Source of the DNA: Malaciobacter marinus
GTDB taxonomy: Bacteria > Campylobacterota > Campylobacteria > Campylobacterales > Arcobacteraceae
Length of the DNA stretch: 64,000 nucleotides
NCBI RefSeq assembly: GCF_003544855.1
Contig: NZ_CP032101.1
Coordinates: 2,108,001 to 2,172,000 of the forward strand
Direction of reading: 5' to 3'
Shown here in pieces: positions 26,637-36,102 of this stretch (positions are counted from its first letter, which is position 1; each line of letters begins with the position of its first letter). Position numbers and translations under genes: made by a program. The notes beneath the pieces were generated by a model. That model worked only from the letters and a program-made list of their open reading frames with translations, ran no database searches and was not told the DNA's origin.

Positions 26637-27977
26637 TTATAGTAATATTCCTGCTAAGATATACACAATAAGAATTGTTACTAAACCTTGAACTAAAGTT
26701 GCCATTGTATATGATTTGTATGCAGTTGCAACATCCATTTGACTAAATCTTGAAACAACCCAGAAGAAACTATCATTTGCATGACTTACAGTCATTGCAC
26801 CAGCTCCAATTGCCATAACTGTTAGAACTTTACCCATTTCACTATCTAATCCTAAATTTGCAAGAAGAGGATACATAATAGTTGAAGTTACAACAAGAGC
26901 AGTAGTTGATGAACCTTGTGCTGATTTTAATGCAGCAGAAATAATAAAAGGAACGAAAATACCAAGACTTAATGTTTGTAAAGCATCACCTAAATATGTA
27001 CCAATTCCACTAGCTTTTAATACTGCACCAAGTGCACCACCAGCACCTGTAATAATAAGTATTTCACCAGCATTTTTTATACCCTCACCAATCCAGCCTG
27101 AAAGTCTTTCTTCATCAAATTTTGGTAAAAGCATAGTTGCAAATAATAATCCTATAAATAGTGCATTTGTTGGATTTCCTAAAAATATAAACAACTTATA
27201 AAAAGCACTATCACTCATATGCCCAAAAGATAATTTAACAATACTAGCAGTAGCCATAAGTAAAATAGGAATGAAAATAGGAGCAAATGATTTAAATGCA
27301 CTTGGTAATTCTCCGTATTTTTCTAATACTTCAGTATCTTTTTCTAAATCAACAAGTGAATCTTCACCACTTGTATAAATTTTACCTGAACGAACTGCCC
27401 AAAAATAACCAGCAAGCATTGTAATAATAGATATTGATATACCAAATATAATAACAAGCCCTAAATTATCAACCATTAAGTTACCAGCAGCAGCAATTGG
27501 ACCTGGTGTTGGGGGAACTAATGTATGAGTAGCAAAAAGCCCTGTTGCTAAAGCCACACTCATAGCAACACCAGAAACTTTTAGTTGTCTAACCATTGAA
27601 CGTTTTAATGCATTTAAAATAACAAAACCACTATCACAAAAAACTGGAACTGAAACAATATAACCTATAACTGACATTGCAAGTACAGGTCGTTTTTTTC
27701 CTACTACTTTAAGTATAACATCTGCCATTTTTATAGCCGCTCCACTTTTTTCAAGTATAACACCTATAATAGTACCAAGAACAATAACAACTCCAATATA
27801 AGCAAGTATTCCACCAAAACCTTTAGTAATCGTACTTGCAATCTCCATGTAAGCCATACCAACACTTATAGCTATACCATAAGCTGCAATAAGTAATGCA
27901 ATAAATGGATGTAACTTTAACTTACTAGTAGCTATAACTATAAAAGCTACAGCAACTAATAAAATAAATACCAACAT
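26637..27977 (-). CDS. GntP-family gluconate/organic acid:H+ symporter
   Basis: A 446-residue inner-membrane permease with about 12-14 hydrophobic segments. Family marks are VPVFCDSGFVIL around residue 115, THTLVPPTPGPIAAAGNL around 150 and QGSSTTALVVTS near residue 365. GntP members move gluconate, glycerate, fructuronate or serine-like substrates; no kinase or dehydrogenase neighbour indicates which. The start at ATG 27977 is eight bases after AAGGAG; a TTG two codons upstream is too close to the site. Confidence 0.88.
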   Translation of the reverse strand: MLVFILLVAVAFIVIATSKLKLHPFIALLIAAYGIAISVGMAYMEIASTITKGFGGILAYIGVVIVLGTIIGVILEKSGAAIKMADVILKVVGKKRPVLAMSVIGYIVSVPVFCDSGFVILNALKRSMVRQLKVSGVAMSVALATGLFATHTLVPPTPGPIAAAGNLMVDNLGLVIIFGISISIITMLAGYFWAVRSGKIYTSGEDSLVDLEKDTEVLEKYGELPSAFKSFAPIFIPILLMATASIVKLSFGHMSDSAFYKLFIFLGNPTNALFIGLLFATMLLPKFDEERLSGWIGEGIKNAGEILIITGAGGALGAVLKASGIGTYLGDALQTLSLGIFVPFIISAALKSAQGSSTTALVVTSTIMYPLLANLGLDSEMGKVLTVMAIGAGAMTVSHANDSFFWVVSRFSQMDVATAYKSYTMATLVQGLVTILIVYILAGILL

Positions 27978-28226
27978 AATCAAATCTCCTTGTGAATATA
28001 AAAAGAATACAAAAACATAAATTTTTAAATTTACTTTTAAAAATTATTTTATCTTCTTTTTTCTTAATGTAATAGGAATAAAGTTAATATTTTAAATATA
28101 TTTAAGCTTAATAAAATTGGAGTTTAAAAATTAGAAAGTGGCGATTTTTTGTTTAAGAATTTATTTGATTTATCTTCAAATGAAAAGATACTTTATATAT
28201 CTTATCAATTAAAGACGCTATTTAGA

Positions 28227-28328
28227 TTATTTTGAAGCTTTTTTTGCTTTCTTTTCAGCTCTTTTTTCTTTTAATGTTTTTGTTGCTGCTGTTTTAACTG
28301 TTTTTTGTGTATCTTTTCCCTTAGCCAT
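28227..28328 (-). CDS. Very small basic protein, 33 residues
   Basis: A short frame begins MAKGKDTQKTVKTAATKTLK and ends EKKAKKASK. It is made almost entirely of Lys, Ala, Thr and Glu, and an AAAGGA site sits six bases before the ATG. Similar tiny Lys-rich proteins of the form MAKGKxxxKxxxKxxAxKTLKEKRAEK occur in many marine and aquatic bacteria without a known role. The composition suggests a nucleic-acid-binding or disordered helix. I consider it a real gene because of the ribosome site and the resemblance to that family. Confidence 0.65.
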   Translation of the reverse strand: MAKGKDTQKTVKTAATKTLKEKRAEKKAKKASK

Positions 28329-28558
28329 GTAATTCCTTTGTTTATTTTTTATATTATAGCCTAATAAATAAAATTATACTTCTATTTTAAAAAATTAACT
28401 AATATAAACTACATATTACATATTAATAACAAAAATAATTTTATTTAAATATAATATATTATTATCAATTAAGGATGAATTTGTAAGTATATACTAGTTT
28501 AGAAGTAAGCTGTTAGTATAATCAAAATGAATCAATGTAGCAAAGGAAAGGATATTCA

Positions 28559-28840
28559 ATGATACATGAATCTAAAGATAATAACAATAACTTAAGTAAA
28601 CTACTTACAAGAAGAAGTTTTTTTAAAAGTATGGCTTTTCTTAGTTTAGTAACTTTTACAACAACTCGGTTAGAAGCAAAAGGTTCAAAAAAACAATTTA
28701 AATATCAAGAAACACCTAAAAATGGAGAAGCCTGTAAAGACTGTATTCACTTTTTACCAGATAAAAATAAATGCAAAGTAGTAGAGGGTTCAATAAGTCC
28801 TGAGGCTTGGTGTACTTTATATAATAATCCACCAAAATAA
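28559..28840 (+). CDS. High-potential iron-sulfur protein (HiPIP) with Tat signal
   Basis: A 93-residue exported redox protein. The N-terminus has a twin-arginine signal (TRRSFFKSMAFLSLVTF, Arg18-Arg19) that ends near residue 40. The mature part carries four cysteines in HiPIP order, Cys59, Cys62, Cys72 and Cys85, which should hold one 4Fe-4S cluster that shuttles electrons in the periplasm. AAAGGAAAGGAT precedes the ATG and a TATAAT-like box lies at about 28517-28522. A strong terminator follows, so it is monocistronic. Partner proteins are not in the window. Confidence 0.88.
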   Translation: MIHESKDNNNNLSKLLTRRSFFKSMAFLSLVTFTTTRLEAKGSKKQFKYQETPKNGEACKDCIHFLPDKNKCKVVEGSISPEAWCTLYNNPPK

Positions 28841-28852
28841 TCTTTAATAAAT

Positions 28853-28884
28853 AAGAAGACAAAAATTATTGTCTTCTTTTTATC
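28853..28884. terminator. Bidirectional terminator between HiPIP and trxA
   Basis: AAGAAGACAA (28853-28862) pairs perfectly with TTGTCTTCTT (28869-28878) over a six-base loop and is followed by TTTT. It serves the HiPIP gene and, in reverse, trxA. Confidence 0.85.
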
Positions 28885-29202
28885 TTATAATAATTCGTTC
28901 AATTTATCTTCTAATGCACCTTTTGTAGTTGCTCCAATTAATTGGTCAACTATTTTTCCATCTTTAAAGAAAAGAATAGTAGGAATTGATCTTATTTGAT
29001 ATTGTGCAGTTAACTCTTGCTCAACTTCTGTATTAACTTTACATATTTTTGCTTTACCATCAAACTCTTGTGCTAATTGATCAATAGTAGGAGCTAGCAT
29101 TCTACAAGGTCCGCACCATGGTGCCCAAAAGTCAACTAATGACACACCCTCTTTTACTGTTTCTTCCATATTATCTTGATTTAATTCTATATATTTTGAC
29201 AT
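28885..29202 (-). CDS. trxA: Thioredoxin
   Basis: A 105-residue cytoplasmic dithiol reductant with the canonical fold: SLVDFWAPWCGPCRMLAPT with redox cysteines 30 and 33, the cis-proline segment RSIPTILFF, and FKDGKIVDQLIGA. It starts ten bases after the peroxiredoxin gene ends and is therefore likely to be its electron donor, probably from a shared transcript. Confidence 0.95.
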   Translation of the reverse strand: MSKYIELNQDNMEETVKEGVSLVDFWAPWCGPCRMLAPTIDQLAQEFDGKAKICKVNTEVEQELTAQYQIRSIPTILFFKDGKIVDQLIGATTKGALEDKLNELL

Positions 29203-29211
29203 TTTTATTTC

Positions 29212-29808
29212 CTATAATTTATCTTCATTTTTACCTAAGTATTCAGCAACACCTTCTTTGTCTGCTTTCATACCCTCATCACCTTTATTCCATCCTGCTG
29301 GACAAACTTCACCATTTTCATTTGTAAAAATCATAGTATCTACCATTCTTACCATTTCATCAATATTTCTTCCAAGAGGTAAGTCATTGATTACTGCATG
29401 TCTTACTGTTCCATCTTTATCAATTAAAAATGAACCTCTAAGTGCAACAGATTCATTAAATAATACATCATAATTTTTTGCAATTTGTTTTGTTATATCT
29501 GCAACCATTGGGAAATTAACTCTTCCAATACCACCTTGTTCAACTGGTGTTTCTCTCCATGCAAAGTGTGAAAATTCAGAATCAATTGAACAACCAATCA
29601 CTTGAATTCCTCTTTCTTTAAACTCTTCAACTCTTTTTGAAAAAGCAATAATCTCAGAAGGACAAACAAATGTAAAATCTAAAGGCCAGAAAAATAATAC
29701 TGCACCTTTTTCACCAATATTATTATATAAATTAAAATCTTCTACAATTTGACCATCTGCAAGTACAGCTGTAGCTGTAAAATCTGGAGCTTTTTTTGTT
29801 ACTATCAT
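29212..29808 (-). CDS. Typical two-cysteine peroxiredoxin
   Basis: A 198-residue AhpC/Prx1-type thiol peroxidase that reduces hydrogen peroxide and organic peroxides. The peroxidatic Cys49 is in FTFVCPSE and the resolving Cys169 in EVCPAGW; a GGIG segment lies at about 92-95. The C-terminus ends AEYLGKNEDKL without a clear YF motif, suggesting a form that resists overoxidation. It is directly upstream of trxA. An AAGGAAA ribosome site precedes the ATG. Confidence 0.93.
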   Translation of the reverse strand: MIVTKKAPDFTATAVLADGQIVEDFNLYNNIGEKGAVLFFWPLDFTFVCPSEIIAFSKRVEEFKERGIQVIGCSIDSEFSHFAWRETPVEQGGIGRVNFPMVADITKQIAKNYDVLFNESVALRGSFLIDKDGTVRHAVINDLPLGRNIDEMVRMVDTMIFTNENGEVCPAGWNKGDEGMKADKEGVAEYLGKNEDKL

Positions 29809-29933
29809 TTTATTTCCTTTTTTTTATTATTTATTTTTTTTATGAAAGAATTATACATATATAATTTTAAAACAATATTAATAAATTTTATTAGAAGATA
29901 AAAATTATCCTAAGTAAAATTATTCAAATAACT

Positions 29934-31658
29934 CTATCTTAATAGATTTTCTTTTGCAACTTCTACTAATTCATCCCCTTTTCCATTTATAATAGTTCTT
30001 AACATATAAATACCAAATCCTTTAGCACTTTCAAAAGTAATCTTTGGAGGCATTGTAAGTTCTTGTTTTGCTGTTGTTACATCAAGTAAAGCAGCACCAT
30101 CGTATTTAAGAAAATCTTTTATTGTACTTTCTAACTCTTCTGGTTTCTCAACCTTATAACCTTTTACTCCAGCAGCATTTGCAATTGCTGAAAAATCAGG
30201 ATTTGTTAAATCTGTATTTTCATATAAATACCCACCAGCTTTCATCTCAATTGCTACAAAACCTAAAGAACTATTATTATAAATTACTATTTTAGCTTTA
30301 ATTTTATGCTGAATAAGTGTTAGAAAATCTCCCATTAGCATAGCAAAACCACCATCTCCACATAAAGCAATCACTTCTTTATTAGGACTACTAACTTTTG
30401 CTCCAATTGCTTGAGGAAGTGCATTTGCCATTGAGCCATGATTAAATGACCCAATCAGTTTTCGTTTACCATTCATATCTAAATATCTTGCTGCCCAAAC
30501 AGTAGGAGTTCCAACATCACAGCTAAATATTGCGTCATCACTTGCATATTTATTAATTAGTTTTGTTAAATATTGAGGATGAATCAAACCTACTTTACTA
30601 TTTTCACTTGCTAATTTATCAAATTTCTCAACTGTATTTTTATAATGTTTTAATGCACTCTTTAAAAATATATTATTCTCTTTTTTATCGATTTTTGGTA
30701 TTAACATTTCAAGAGATGATTTTATATCACCTATTAATGCTAAATCAAGTTGGCAGTGTCGTCCTAATGATTCTGGTTTTATATCTATTTGAATAATTCT
30801 TGCATCTTGAGGGTAAAATGCTTTATAAGGAAAGGTAGAACCTAAGACAAGTACTACATCAGAATTATCCATTGCATAATAACCTGATTCATATCCAATA
30901 AGTCCTGTCATTCCAACACTATTTGGATTTTCCCATTCTATATGCTCTTTTCCTCCTAATGCATGAACAACTGGCGCATTTAGTAATTGTGCAACTTTAA
31001 TTACTTCATCATGTGCATTTTTACACCCTGCCCCACATAAAAAAGTAATCTTTTCATTTTCATTTAATATTTTTGCTAGTTTTATTATATCATGCTCATC
31101 AGGTAATACTTTTGGCAAACTAGGCTTACTTAATAATAACTTTGAGTTTTCAGGCATTGGATTTAACATAACATCACCTGGAATAACTATTACACTTACA
31201 CCTTGTTTTAAAATCGCTTGTCTTATTGCTGTTTCTAAAATATTTGGCATTTGTTCAGGGTTTGAAACCAATTCACAAAATATACTACACTCTTTAAATA
31301 AATCTTGGGGATGTGTTTCTTGAAAATATCCACTTCCAATCTCACTTGAAGGAATATGTGAAGCAATTGCTAAAATAGGAACACCTTTTCTTTGACAATC
31401 ATAAAGACCATTTATAAGATGCAAATTCCCAGGTCCACAAGAACCAGCACATACAGCAATATCTCCACTTACTTTAGCATCAGCTCCTGCTGCAAAAGCT
31501 GCTGTTTCTTCATGCCTTGTACCTATCCACTCAATCTTATTTAATTTTTCTAAACTATCACTTAATCCATTTAAAGAATCACCAGTGATTCCCCATATTC
31601 TTTTTATACCTACTTTTTCTAAAAGTTTTGCGAAATACATTGAAATATTGTCATTCAT
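29934..31658 (-). CDS. poxB: Pyruvate dehydrogenase (quinone), PoxB-like
   Basis: Thiamine-diphosphate/FAD flavoenzyme that oxidises pyruvate to acetate and passes electrons to membrane quinone. The 574-residue protein has the three-domain layout: an N-terminal Pyr domain with GTRHEETAAFAAGADAKVSG (catalytic Glu), a central FAD domain (about 185-330) and a PP domain with the thiamine-diphosphate motif GDGGFAMLMGDFLTL. The C-terminal tail (about 540-574) is where PoxB binds lipid. Other members of this superfamily (acetolactate synthase, pyruvate oxidase) are less likely by overall pattern. It is monocistronic. Confidence 0.85.
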   Translation of the reverse strand: MNDNISMYFAKLLEKVGIKRIWGITGDSLNGLSDSLEKLNKIEWIGTRHEETAAFAAGADAKVSGDIAVCAGSCGPGNLHLINGLYDCQRKGVPILAIASHIPSSEIGSGYFQETHPQDLFKECSIFCELVSNPEQMPNILETAIRQAILKQGVSVIVIPGDVMLNPMPENSKLLLSKPSLPKVLPDEHDIIKLAKILNENEKITFLCGAGCKNAHDEVIKVAQLLNAPVVHALGGKEHIEWENPNSVGMTGLIGYESGYYAMDNSDVVLVLGSTFPYKAFYPQDARIIQIDIKPESLGRHCQLDLALIGDIKSSLEMLIPKIDKKENNIFLKSALKHYKNTVEKFDKLASENSKVGLIHPQYLTKLINKYASDDAIFSCDVGTPTVWAARYLDMNGKRKLIGSFNHGSMANALPQAIGAKVSSPNKEVIALCGDGGFAMLMGDFLTLIQHKIKAKIVIYNNSSLGFVAIEMKAGGYLYENTDLTNPDFSAIANAAGVKGYKVEKPEELESTIKDFLKYDGAALLDVTTAKQELTMPPKITFESAKGFGIYMLRTIINGKGDELVEVAKENLLR

Positions 31659-31767
31659 AAAAAATCCTTTATATTATAGTTGACATATGCTCATTATAAT
31701 CACATTGTTTTTAATATAGATTAATTATAGATTGTAAAGTTACAATTAAACTAAATAATAAAATTTT

Positions 31768-33075
31768 TTATTTAATATCCCCATTTATAAGTTTAATAAG
31801 TTTTTTTGCACTTTGTTTTGAACCATATAATGAACTATCAATTGCAAAATGATAGTTTCTAACATCTCTCCAATCTTTATTTGTAAAGTGTATAGAGTAG
31901 TTGGCTCTTTGTTCATCAGAAACAACTAAATCATGTTTTGTAAAAGGTGGTTTTACACCATAATCTTTATTTATTTTTTCTATTCTATATTCATCATTTG
32001 CATGAATAAAAATATTAATACAATTTGGATGATCTTTTAATATAAAATTAGCACAACGCCCTACTATTACACAAGATTTTTTAGCACAAAGTTCTCTTAT
32101 GATTTTACTTTGAACCAAAAATATTGCATCTTCTGGTGGTAGTTCATCATTTACATAAGCATAATTTTGTTCATATAAGTCATAAATTAGTGAGTTTGTA
32201 AGTTTTTGTTCATTCTCTTGTATATACTCTTTTGTATAACCTGTTTGTTCTGCACTTAAACGAATCAATTGCTTATCAATAAAAGAAATACCTAAGTGTT
32301 TTGCTATATATTTTCCAATCTCATGACCTCCACTACCAAATTCACGAGAAATAGTTATTACTAAAGTATCATTATATTTATTATCTTGGTTATTAACAAC
32401 TGTTTCTTTTGGTGATTTATTTGCAAACCATTTTTCAAATATTGGCATTTTATGACTATAAAATTTGATTAAAGTTCCAATTAATAAAGCAGCAATAACA
32501 CTACCCTCTCTTATTCCTTCTAATTTATACAAAAATACATATGAACTTATCAAACCTATAACAACCATCAAGCTATCCATAGAAATTTTTATTTTACCAA
32601 ACTCTTTTTTGAATGTTTGAGAAATAACAATAACCAAGCCTTCTAAAGGCAAATAAGTAAGTCTAGTTTTTACAACAAGAAATATTCCAAATGCCAAAAC
32701 AACACAAGCAAATAAGCACAATAATAATTGCTCTACATAGTTTGAAGGATACAAGTTTTCAATCAATACCATAGTCATATCAATACAATATCCAAAAACT
32801 ATAACAGCAGGAAGTTGTACTAATTGAAAGATATTATACTTTTTACGCAATATTATCATTTGAACTAAAATAAATAAAGCATTTAAAATAATTGTTAATT
32901 CACCTATAGTTAAAGAAAACTTCAAGCTATATATATAAGGAACACAAGAAATAGGAGATACACCAATGTCAGCTTTTACAGATAAGGATACACCTAATGC
33001 CATAATAAAAAGCCCTATTATAAAAACAAGAACTCTTATTATTAAGTTTGTAATTTTTTCTTTTTGCAATATCAT
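31768..33075 (-). CDS. Fusion of a YczE/YitT-like membrane domain and a cytidylate-kinase-like domain
   Basis: A 435-residue two-part protein. Residues 1-215 form about five membrane segments of the YczE/YitT-like type (IIGLFIMALGVSLSVKADIG, then GVSPISCVPY, and FGIFLVVKTRLTYLPLEGL). A short polar linker (about 216-236) leads to a cytosolic P-loop kinase-like domain (237-435) with REFGSGGHEIGKYIAKHLG at 244-262 and IIRELCAKKSCVIVGRCANF, as in the cytidylate-kinase-like family. The loop is FGSGGHEIG, not a classical GxxxxGK[ST], but it is usual for that family. What is phosphorylated, and whether the membrane part transports or senses it, is unknown. Confidence 0.82.
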   Translation of the reverse strand: MILQKEKITNLIIRVLVFIIGLFIMALGVSLSVKADIGVSPISCVPYIYSLKFSLTIGELTIILNALFILVQMIILRKKYNIFQLVQLPAVIVFGYCIDMTMVLIENLYPSNYVEQLLLCLFACVVLAFGIFLVVKTRLTYLPLEGLVIVISQTFKKEFGKIKISMDSLMVVIGLISSYVFLYKLEGIREGSVIAALLIGTLIKFYSHKMPIFEKWFANKSPKETVVNNQDNKYNDTLVITISREFGSGGHEIGKYIAKHLGISFIDKQLIRLSAEQTGYTKEYIQENEQKLTNSLIYDLYEQNYAYVNDELPPEDAIFLVQSKIIRELCAKKSCVIVGRCANFILKDHPNCINIFIHANDEYRIEKINKDYGVKPPFTKHDLVVSDEQRANYSIHFTNKDWRDVRNYHFAIDSSLYGSKQSAKKLIKLINGDIK

Positions 33076-33234
33076 ATTTATCTTCTTTTAATTTTGAAAT
33101 AATGATTTAATATAACTTTTGTAATACATAAACTAGAAGTTAAGTAAGAAAGCTTATTTATGAAGCTTTATTTTATAAAGATATGTTAATTTCATGAAAT
33201 TATACTACGAAGAAGCTTTTTTTATTTATAAGTA

Positions 33235-33267
33235 AAATAGAATATATTAATTTAATATATTCTATTT
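33235..33267. terminator. A/T-rich hairpin downstream of the slipin gene
   Basis: A 16-bp perfect stem, 33235-33250 with 33252-33267, around a single base. All pairs but two are A-T, so it is a weak candidate terminator for the nfeD-slipin unit or a protein-binding palindrome. Confidence 0.4.
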
Positions 33268-33287
33268 CTTAGATTTGAGTTTTTAAA

Positions 33288-34031
33288 TTAACTCTTTGGT
33301 GTAAAAAATTTACCTAATTCACTTCCAAAAGGAAAAACAATTGTATTTGTTTTATCACTTGAAATATCACTTAATGTTTGTAAATATCTTAGTTGTAAAC
33401 CTTGAGGATTTTGAGCTAAAATATTTGCAGCTTCTAGTAAATTTTGACTTGCTTCAAGTTCACCTTTTGAGTTAATAACTTTTGCTCTTCTTTGACGTTC
33501 TGCTTCTGCTTGTTTTGCAATAGCTCTTATCATACTTTCATCTAAATCAATATGTTTTATCTCAACATTTGAGATTTTAATTCCCCAAGCATCAGTTTGT
33601 TTATCAAGTATATCTTGAATATCTTCATTTAATTTTTCCCTTTCTGCTAACATTTCATCAAGTTCATGTCCACCTAAAACTGATCTTAGAGTAGTTTGAG
33701 CAAGTTGTGAAGTTGCATCATGAAAACTCTCAACTTGAATAATGGCTTTTTCAGGATCTATAACTCTAAAATAAACCACCGCATTTACATTTACTGAAAC
33801 ATTATCATGGGAAATAACATCTTGTGATGGTACATCAAGTACAACTGTTCTTAAATCTACTTTTTCCATCTTTTGAATAAAAGGAATTATAATAATTAAA
33901 CCTGGACCTTTAATTCCTGTAAATCTACCCAATGTAAAAATAACTCCTCTTTCATACTCTTTTAAAATCCTAATCGATGCTGCTAAAATTGCAACAACAA
34001 TAAAAACAATATATATAATACTCATAAACAT
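33288..34031 (-). CDS. Slipin/stomatin-like SPFH protein
   Basis: A 247-residue membrane protein with one N-terminal segment (about 2-20) and an SPFH domain: [40 protein letters not shown] and [16 protein letters not shown], followed by a coiled coil rich in [11 protein letters not shown]. Such slipins form ring or raft-like assemblies and are cleaved or regulated by the partner protease NfeD, which is encoded three bases upstream. GGAG lies before the ATG. The pair is a well known conserved operon. Confidence 0.92.
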   Translation of the reverse strand: MFMSIIYIVFIVVAILAASIRILKEYERGVIFTLGRFTGIKGPGLIIIIPFIQKMEKVDLRTVVLDVPSQDVISHDNVSVNVNAVVYFRVIDPEKAIIQVESFHDATSQLAQTTLRSVLGGHELDEMLAEREKLNEDIQDILDKQTDAWGIKISNVEIKHIDLDESMIRAIAKQAEAERQRRAKVINSKGELEASQNLLEAANILAQNPQGLQLRYLQTLSDISSDKTNTIVFPFGSELGKFFTPKS

Positions 34032-34034
34032 TTT

Positions 34035-35303
34035 TTACTCCTTTGATTTTATATGAAGTGTCAAACCTTCCATAGATTCGACAATAACTTCATCGCCTTC
34101 ATTAATCTCTTCTTTACTTATGGCATTCCAAATTTCTGAATGAATTGAAACTTTGTAAGTATTACCTTGTTTTTTCACAACTTTTGCTGTAGCTGATTTC
34201 ATTTGATCTATTCCTGTTTTTACCTTTTGATCTTTTTGTTCAATTATAATTTTAAGCAAGTAAATAAAAATAGCAATACTGACTAAAACAAAAGCTACAA
34301 TAAGTGATAAAGATATATCTACACCCAATGTTTTTTCATCAAAAAGTATCAAAGAACCAAATACAAATGCAATAACTCCTCCTATTGCAAATACTCCAAA
34401 ACTAACAATAAAAATTTCCATGGTCATTAAAAATACACCAATAAAAATCAATAATAAACCAGCATAATCAAAAGGTAAAATATTAAATGCATATAAAGCT
34501 AAAGCACCACTTACTAAACCTGTAACACCTGGAAAAATTGCACCTGGACTTATTAATTCAAAGAAAATCCCATAAATTGCTAAAAGCATTAAACCATAAG
34601 CGATATTTGGATTGGAAAGATAAGAGAGTAACTTGATTTTAAAACCCTCTTCTACTGTTTGCAATGTGCTGTTTTGTGTATTTAATTTAATTTTTTTATC
34701 ATCAATTTTCACTTCAAAGCCATCTAGTTTTTTTAAAAGTGTATTTAAATCATCAGCCACAAAATCTATAACACCTAATTCTAATGCTTTTTGTGAGTCA
34801 ATACTAGCACCTTTAGTTACACTTTTCTTTGCCCATTGAATATTTTTGCCTCTAAGTTTTGCCAAGCTTTCAATATAAGCACTTGCATCATTTATAGCTT
34901 TTGTTTTTATAGCAGATGGTTTTTTATCATCATCTTTCATACTCATTTGTACAGGAGTAGCAGCGCCTACATTACTACCTTGTGTCATTGCTGCAATATG
35001 AGAAGCATATAAAATATAAGTACCAGCACTTGCAGCTCTTGCACCTTTTGGAGATACATAAACAACAATTGGAATTTTTGAATTAAGAATTTGTGAAACT
35101 ATATCTCTTGTGGAAGATAGTAATCCACCAGGAGTATTAAGCTCAAAAATTATAAGTTGAGAGTTTTGTTTTTTTGCATATGAAATTGACTTTTTGACAA
35201 AAGCATTACTGGCAGGATTGATAGCCCCATCATAAGCAAAATGCGTTATATTTGAAGCAAAAAGTGAAATACTTAAAATGAAAAAGAGAAAAAGCAATCG
35301 CAT
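34035..35303 (-). CDS. NfeD1b membrane serine protease (ClpP-class)
   Basis: A 422-residue membrane protein of the long NfeD type. A signal or anchor segment (about 1-17) precedes a ClpP-like protease domain with IIFELNTPGGLLSST and KGARAASAGTYILYA, where Ser92 is the probable nucleophile. About five membrane segments (about 225-350) and a C-terminal OB-fold domain (about 365-420, with KVVKKQGNTYKVSI) follow. The homologous Pyrococcus protease cuts the C-terminal part of its stomatin partner. It is in one unit with the slipin gene. Confidence 0.92.
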   Translation of the reverse strand: MRLLFLFFILSISLFASNITHFAYDGAINPASNAFVKKSISYAKKQNSQLIIFELNTPGGLLSSTRDIVSQILNSKIPIVVYVSPKGARAASAGTYILYASHIAAMTQGSNVGAATPVQMSMKDDDKKPSAIKTKAINDASAYIESLAKLRGKNIQWAKKSVTKGASIDSQKALELGVIDFVADDLNTLLKKLDGFEVKIDDKKIKLNTQNSTLQTVEEGFKIKLLSYLSNPNIAYGLMLLAIYGIFFELISPGAIFPGVTGLVSGALALYAFNILPFDYAGLLLIFIGVFLMTMEIFIVSFGVFAIGGVIAFVFGSLILFDEKTLGVDISLSLIVAFVLVSIAIFIYLLKIIIEQKDQKVKTGIDQMKSATAKVVKKQGNTYKVSIHSEIWNAISKEEINEGDEVIVESMEGLTLHIKSKE

Positions 35304-35324
35304 AATAAACTCCTTTATTAAAAC

Positions 35325-35353
35325 ATCATACCTTAGTAATATCTATAAGTCAA
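35325..35353 (-). promoter_or_regulatory. Promoter of the nfeD-slipin operon
   Basis: On the minus strand TTGACT (35348-35353) and TATGAT (35325-35330) are 17 bases apart. The AAAGGAG site follows just before the ATG at 35303. Confidence 0.6.
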
Positions 35354-35406
35354 TATAAAAATTAAGATAGTTACTGTTAAAATCATTTTAAAAATAAAGG
35401 TAAGAT

Positions 35407-36099
35407 ATGAAAGAGTTAGAGTTTTTACATAAAGACTTTTTTTCACCAAAAAAATATAAACAAATGGTCAAATCATATCAAGAAAAAGATGACCCAACAG
35501 GTTGGTTTGATAAAGTCTATGAAAGTGCAAAAGGTGATTACACAAAAGTTTTCTGGGCTGATTTGGAACCAAGTGCTTATTTAATAAAATGGCTAAAACA
35601 AAATCATATTAAAAAAACTAATAAAAAAGCATGTGTAATTGGCTGTGGCGTTGGAGATGATGCACAAGCTTTAAGTGATTTTGGTTTTGATGTTATTGCC
35701 TTTGATATTTCAAAGAAAGCTATTGATTTATGTAAAAATAGATATCCAAATAGTAAAGTAGATTTTACAGTTGCTAATTTATTTGATTTTCCAAAAGACT
35801 GGTTTGAAAACTTTGATGTAGTTTATGAATGTAATACAATACAAGTTCTTTTAGGAAACTATAGAAAAGAAGCAAAAAAAGCAATGTGTTCTTTAGTAGC
35901 AAAAGATGGATATATCTTAGTTTCATGTAGAAGTTCAAAAGAAGAAGATGAAAAAAAAGATGAAATTCCAAAACCACTTTTAAAAAGTGAAATTGATGAA
36001 TTTAAAATTACATATAAATTAAAAGAGAAAAGTTTTTTAGCCTATGATGATAATCAAACTCCAAGTATTCCACACTTTTTTGCAGTGTATCAAAAATAG
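35407..36099 (+). CDS. Class I SAM-dependent methyltransferase, TPMT-like
   Basis: A 230-residue cytoplasmic methyltransferase. The SAM-binding core is visible as ACVIGCGVGDDAQALSDFG at about 77-95, then VIAFDIS for motif II and FDVVYECNTI for motif IV. The N-terminal WFDKVYESAKGD and the layout resemble thiopurine/thiol S-methyltransferase-like proteins that act on small toxic compounds, but the substrate cannot be told. An AAGGT site precedes the ATG. It ends three bases from the convergent diguanylate cyclase gene. Confidence 0.82.
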   Translation: MKELEFLHKDFFSPKKYKQMVKSYQEKDDPTGWFDKVYESAKGDYTKVFWADLEPSAYLIKWLKQNHIKKTNKKACVIGCGVGDDAQALSDFGFDVIAFDISKKAIDLCKNRYPNSKVDFTVANLFDFPKDWFENFDVVYECNTIQVLLGNYRKEAKKAMCSLVAKDGYILVSCRSSKEEDEKKDEIPKPLLKSEIDEFKITYKLKEKSFLAYDDNQTPSIPHFFAVYQK

Positions 36100-36102
36100 A
36101 TT

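Noticed and set aside
28131-28229. Plus-strand frame ending with a QLKTLFRLF-like tail between gntP and the small basic gene
   Set aside because: Only a TTG about 28 codons from the end is available and no ribosome site precedes it; could be a relic but not supportable.
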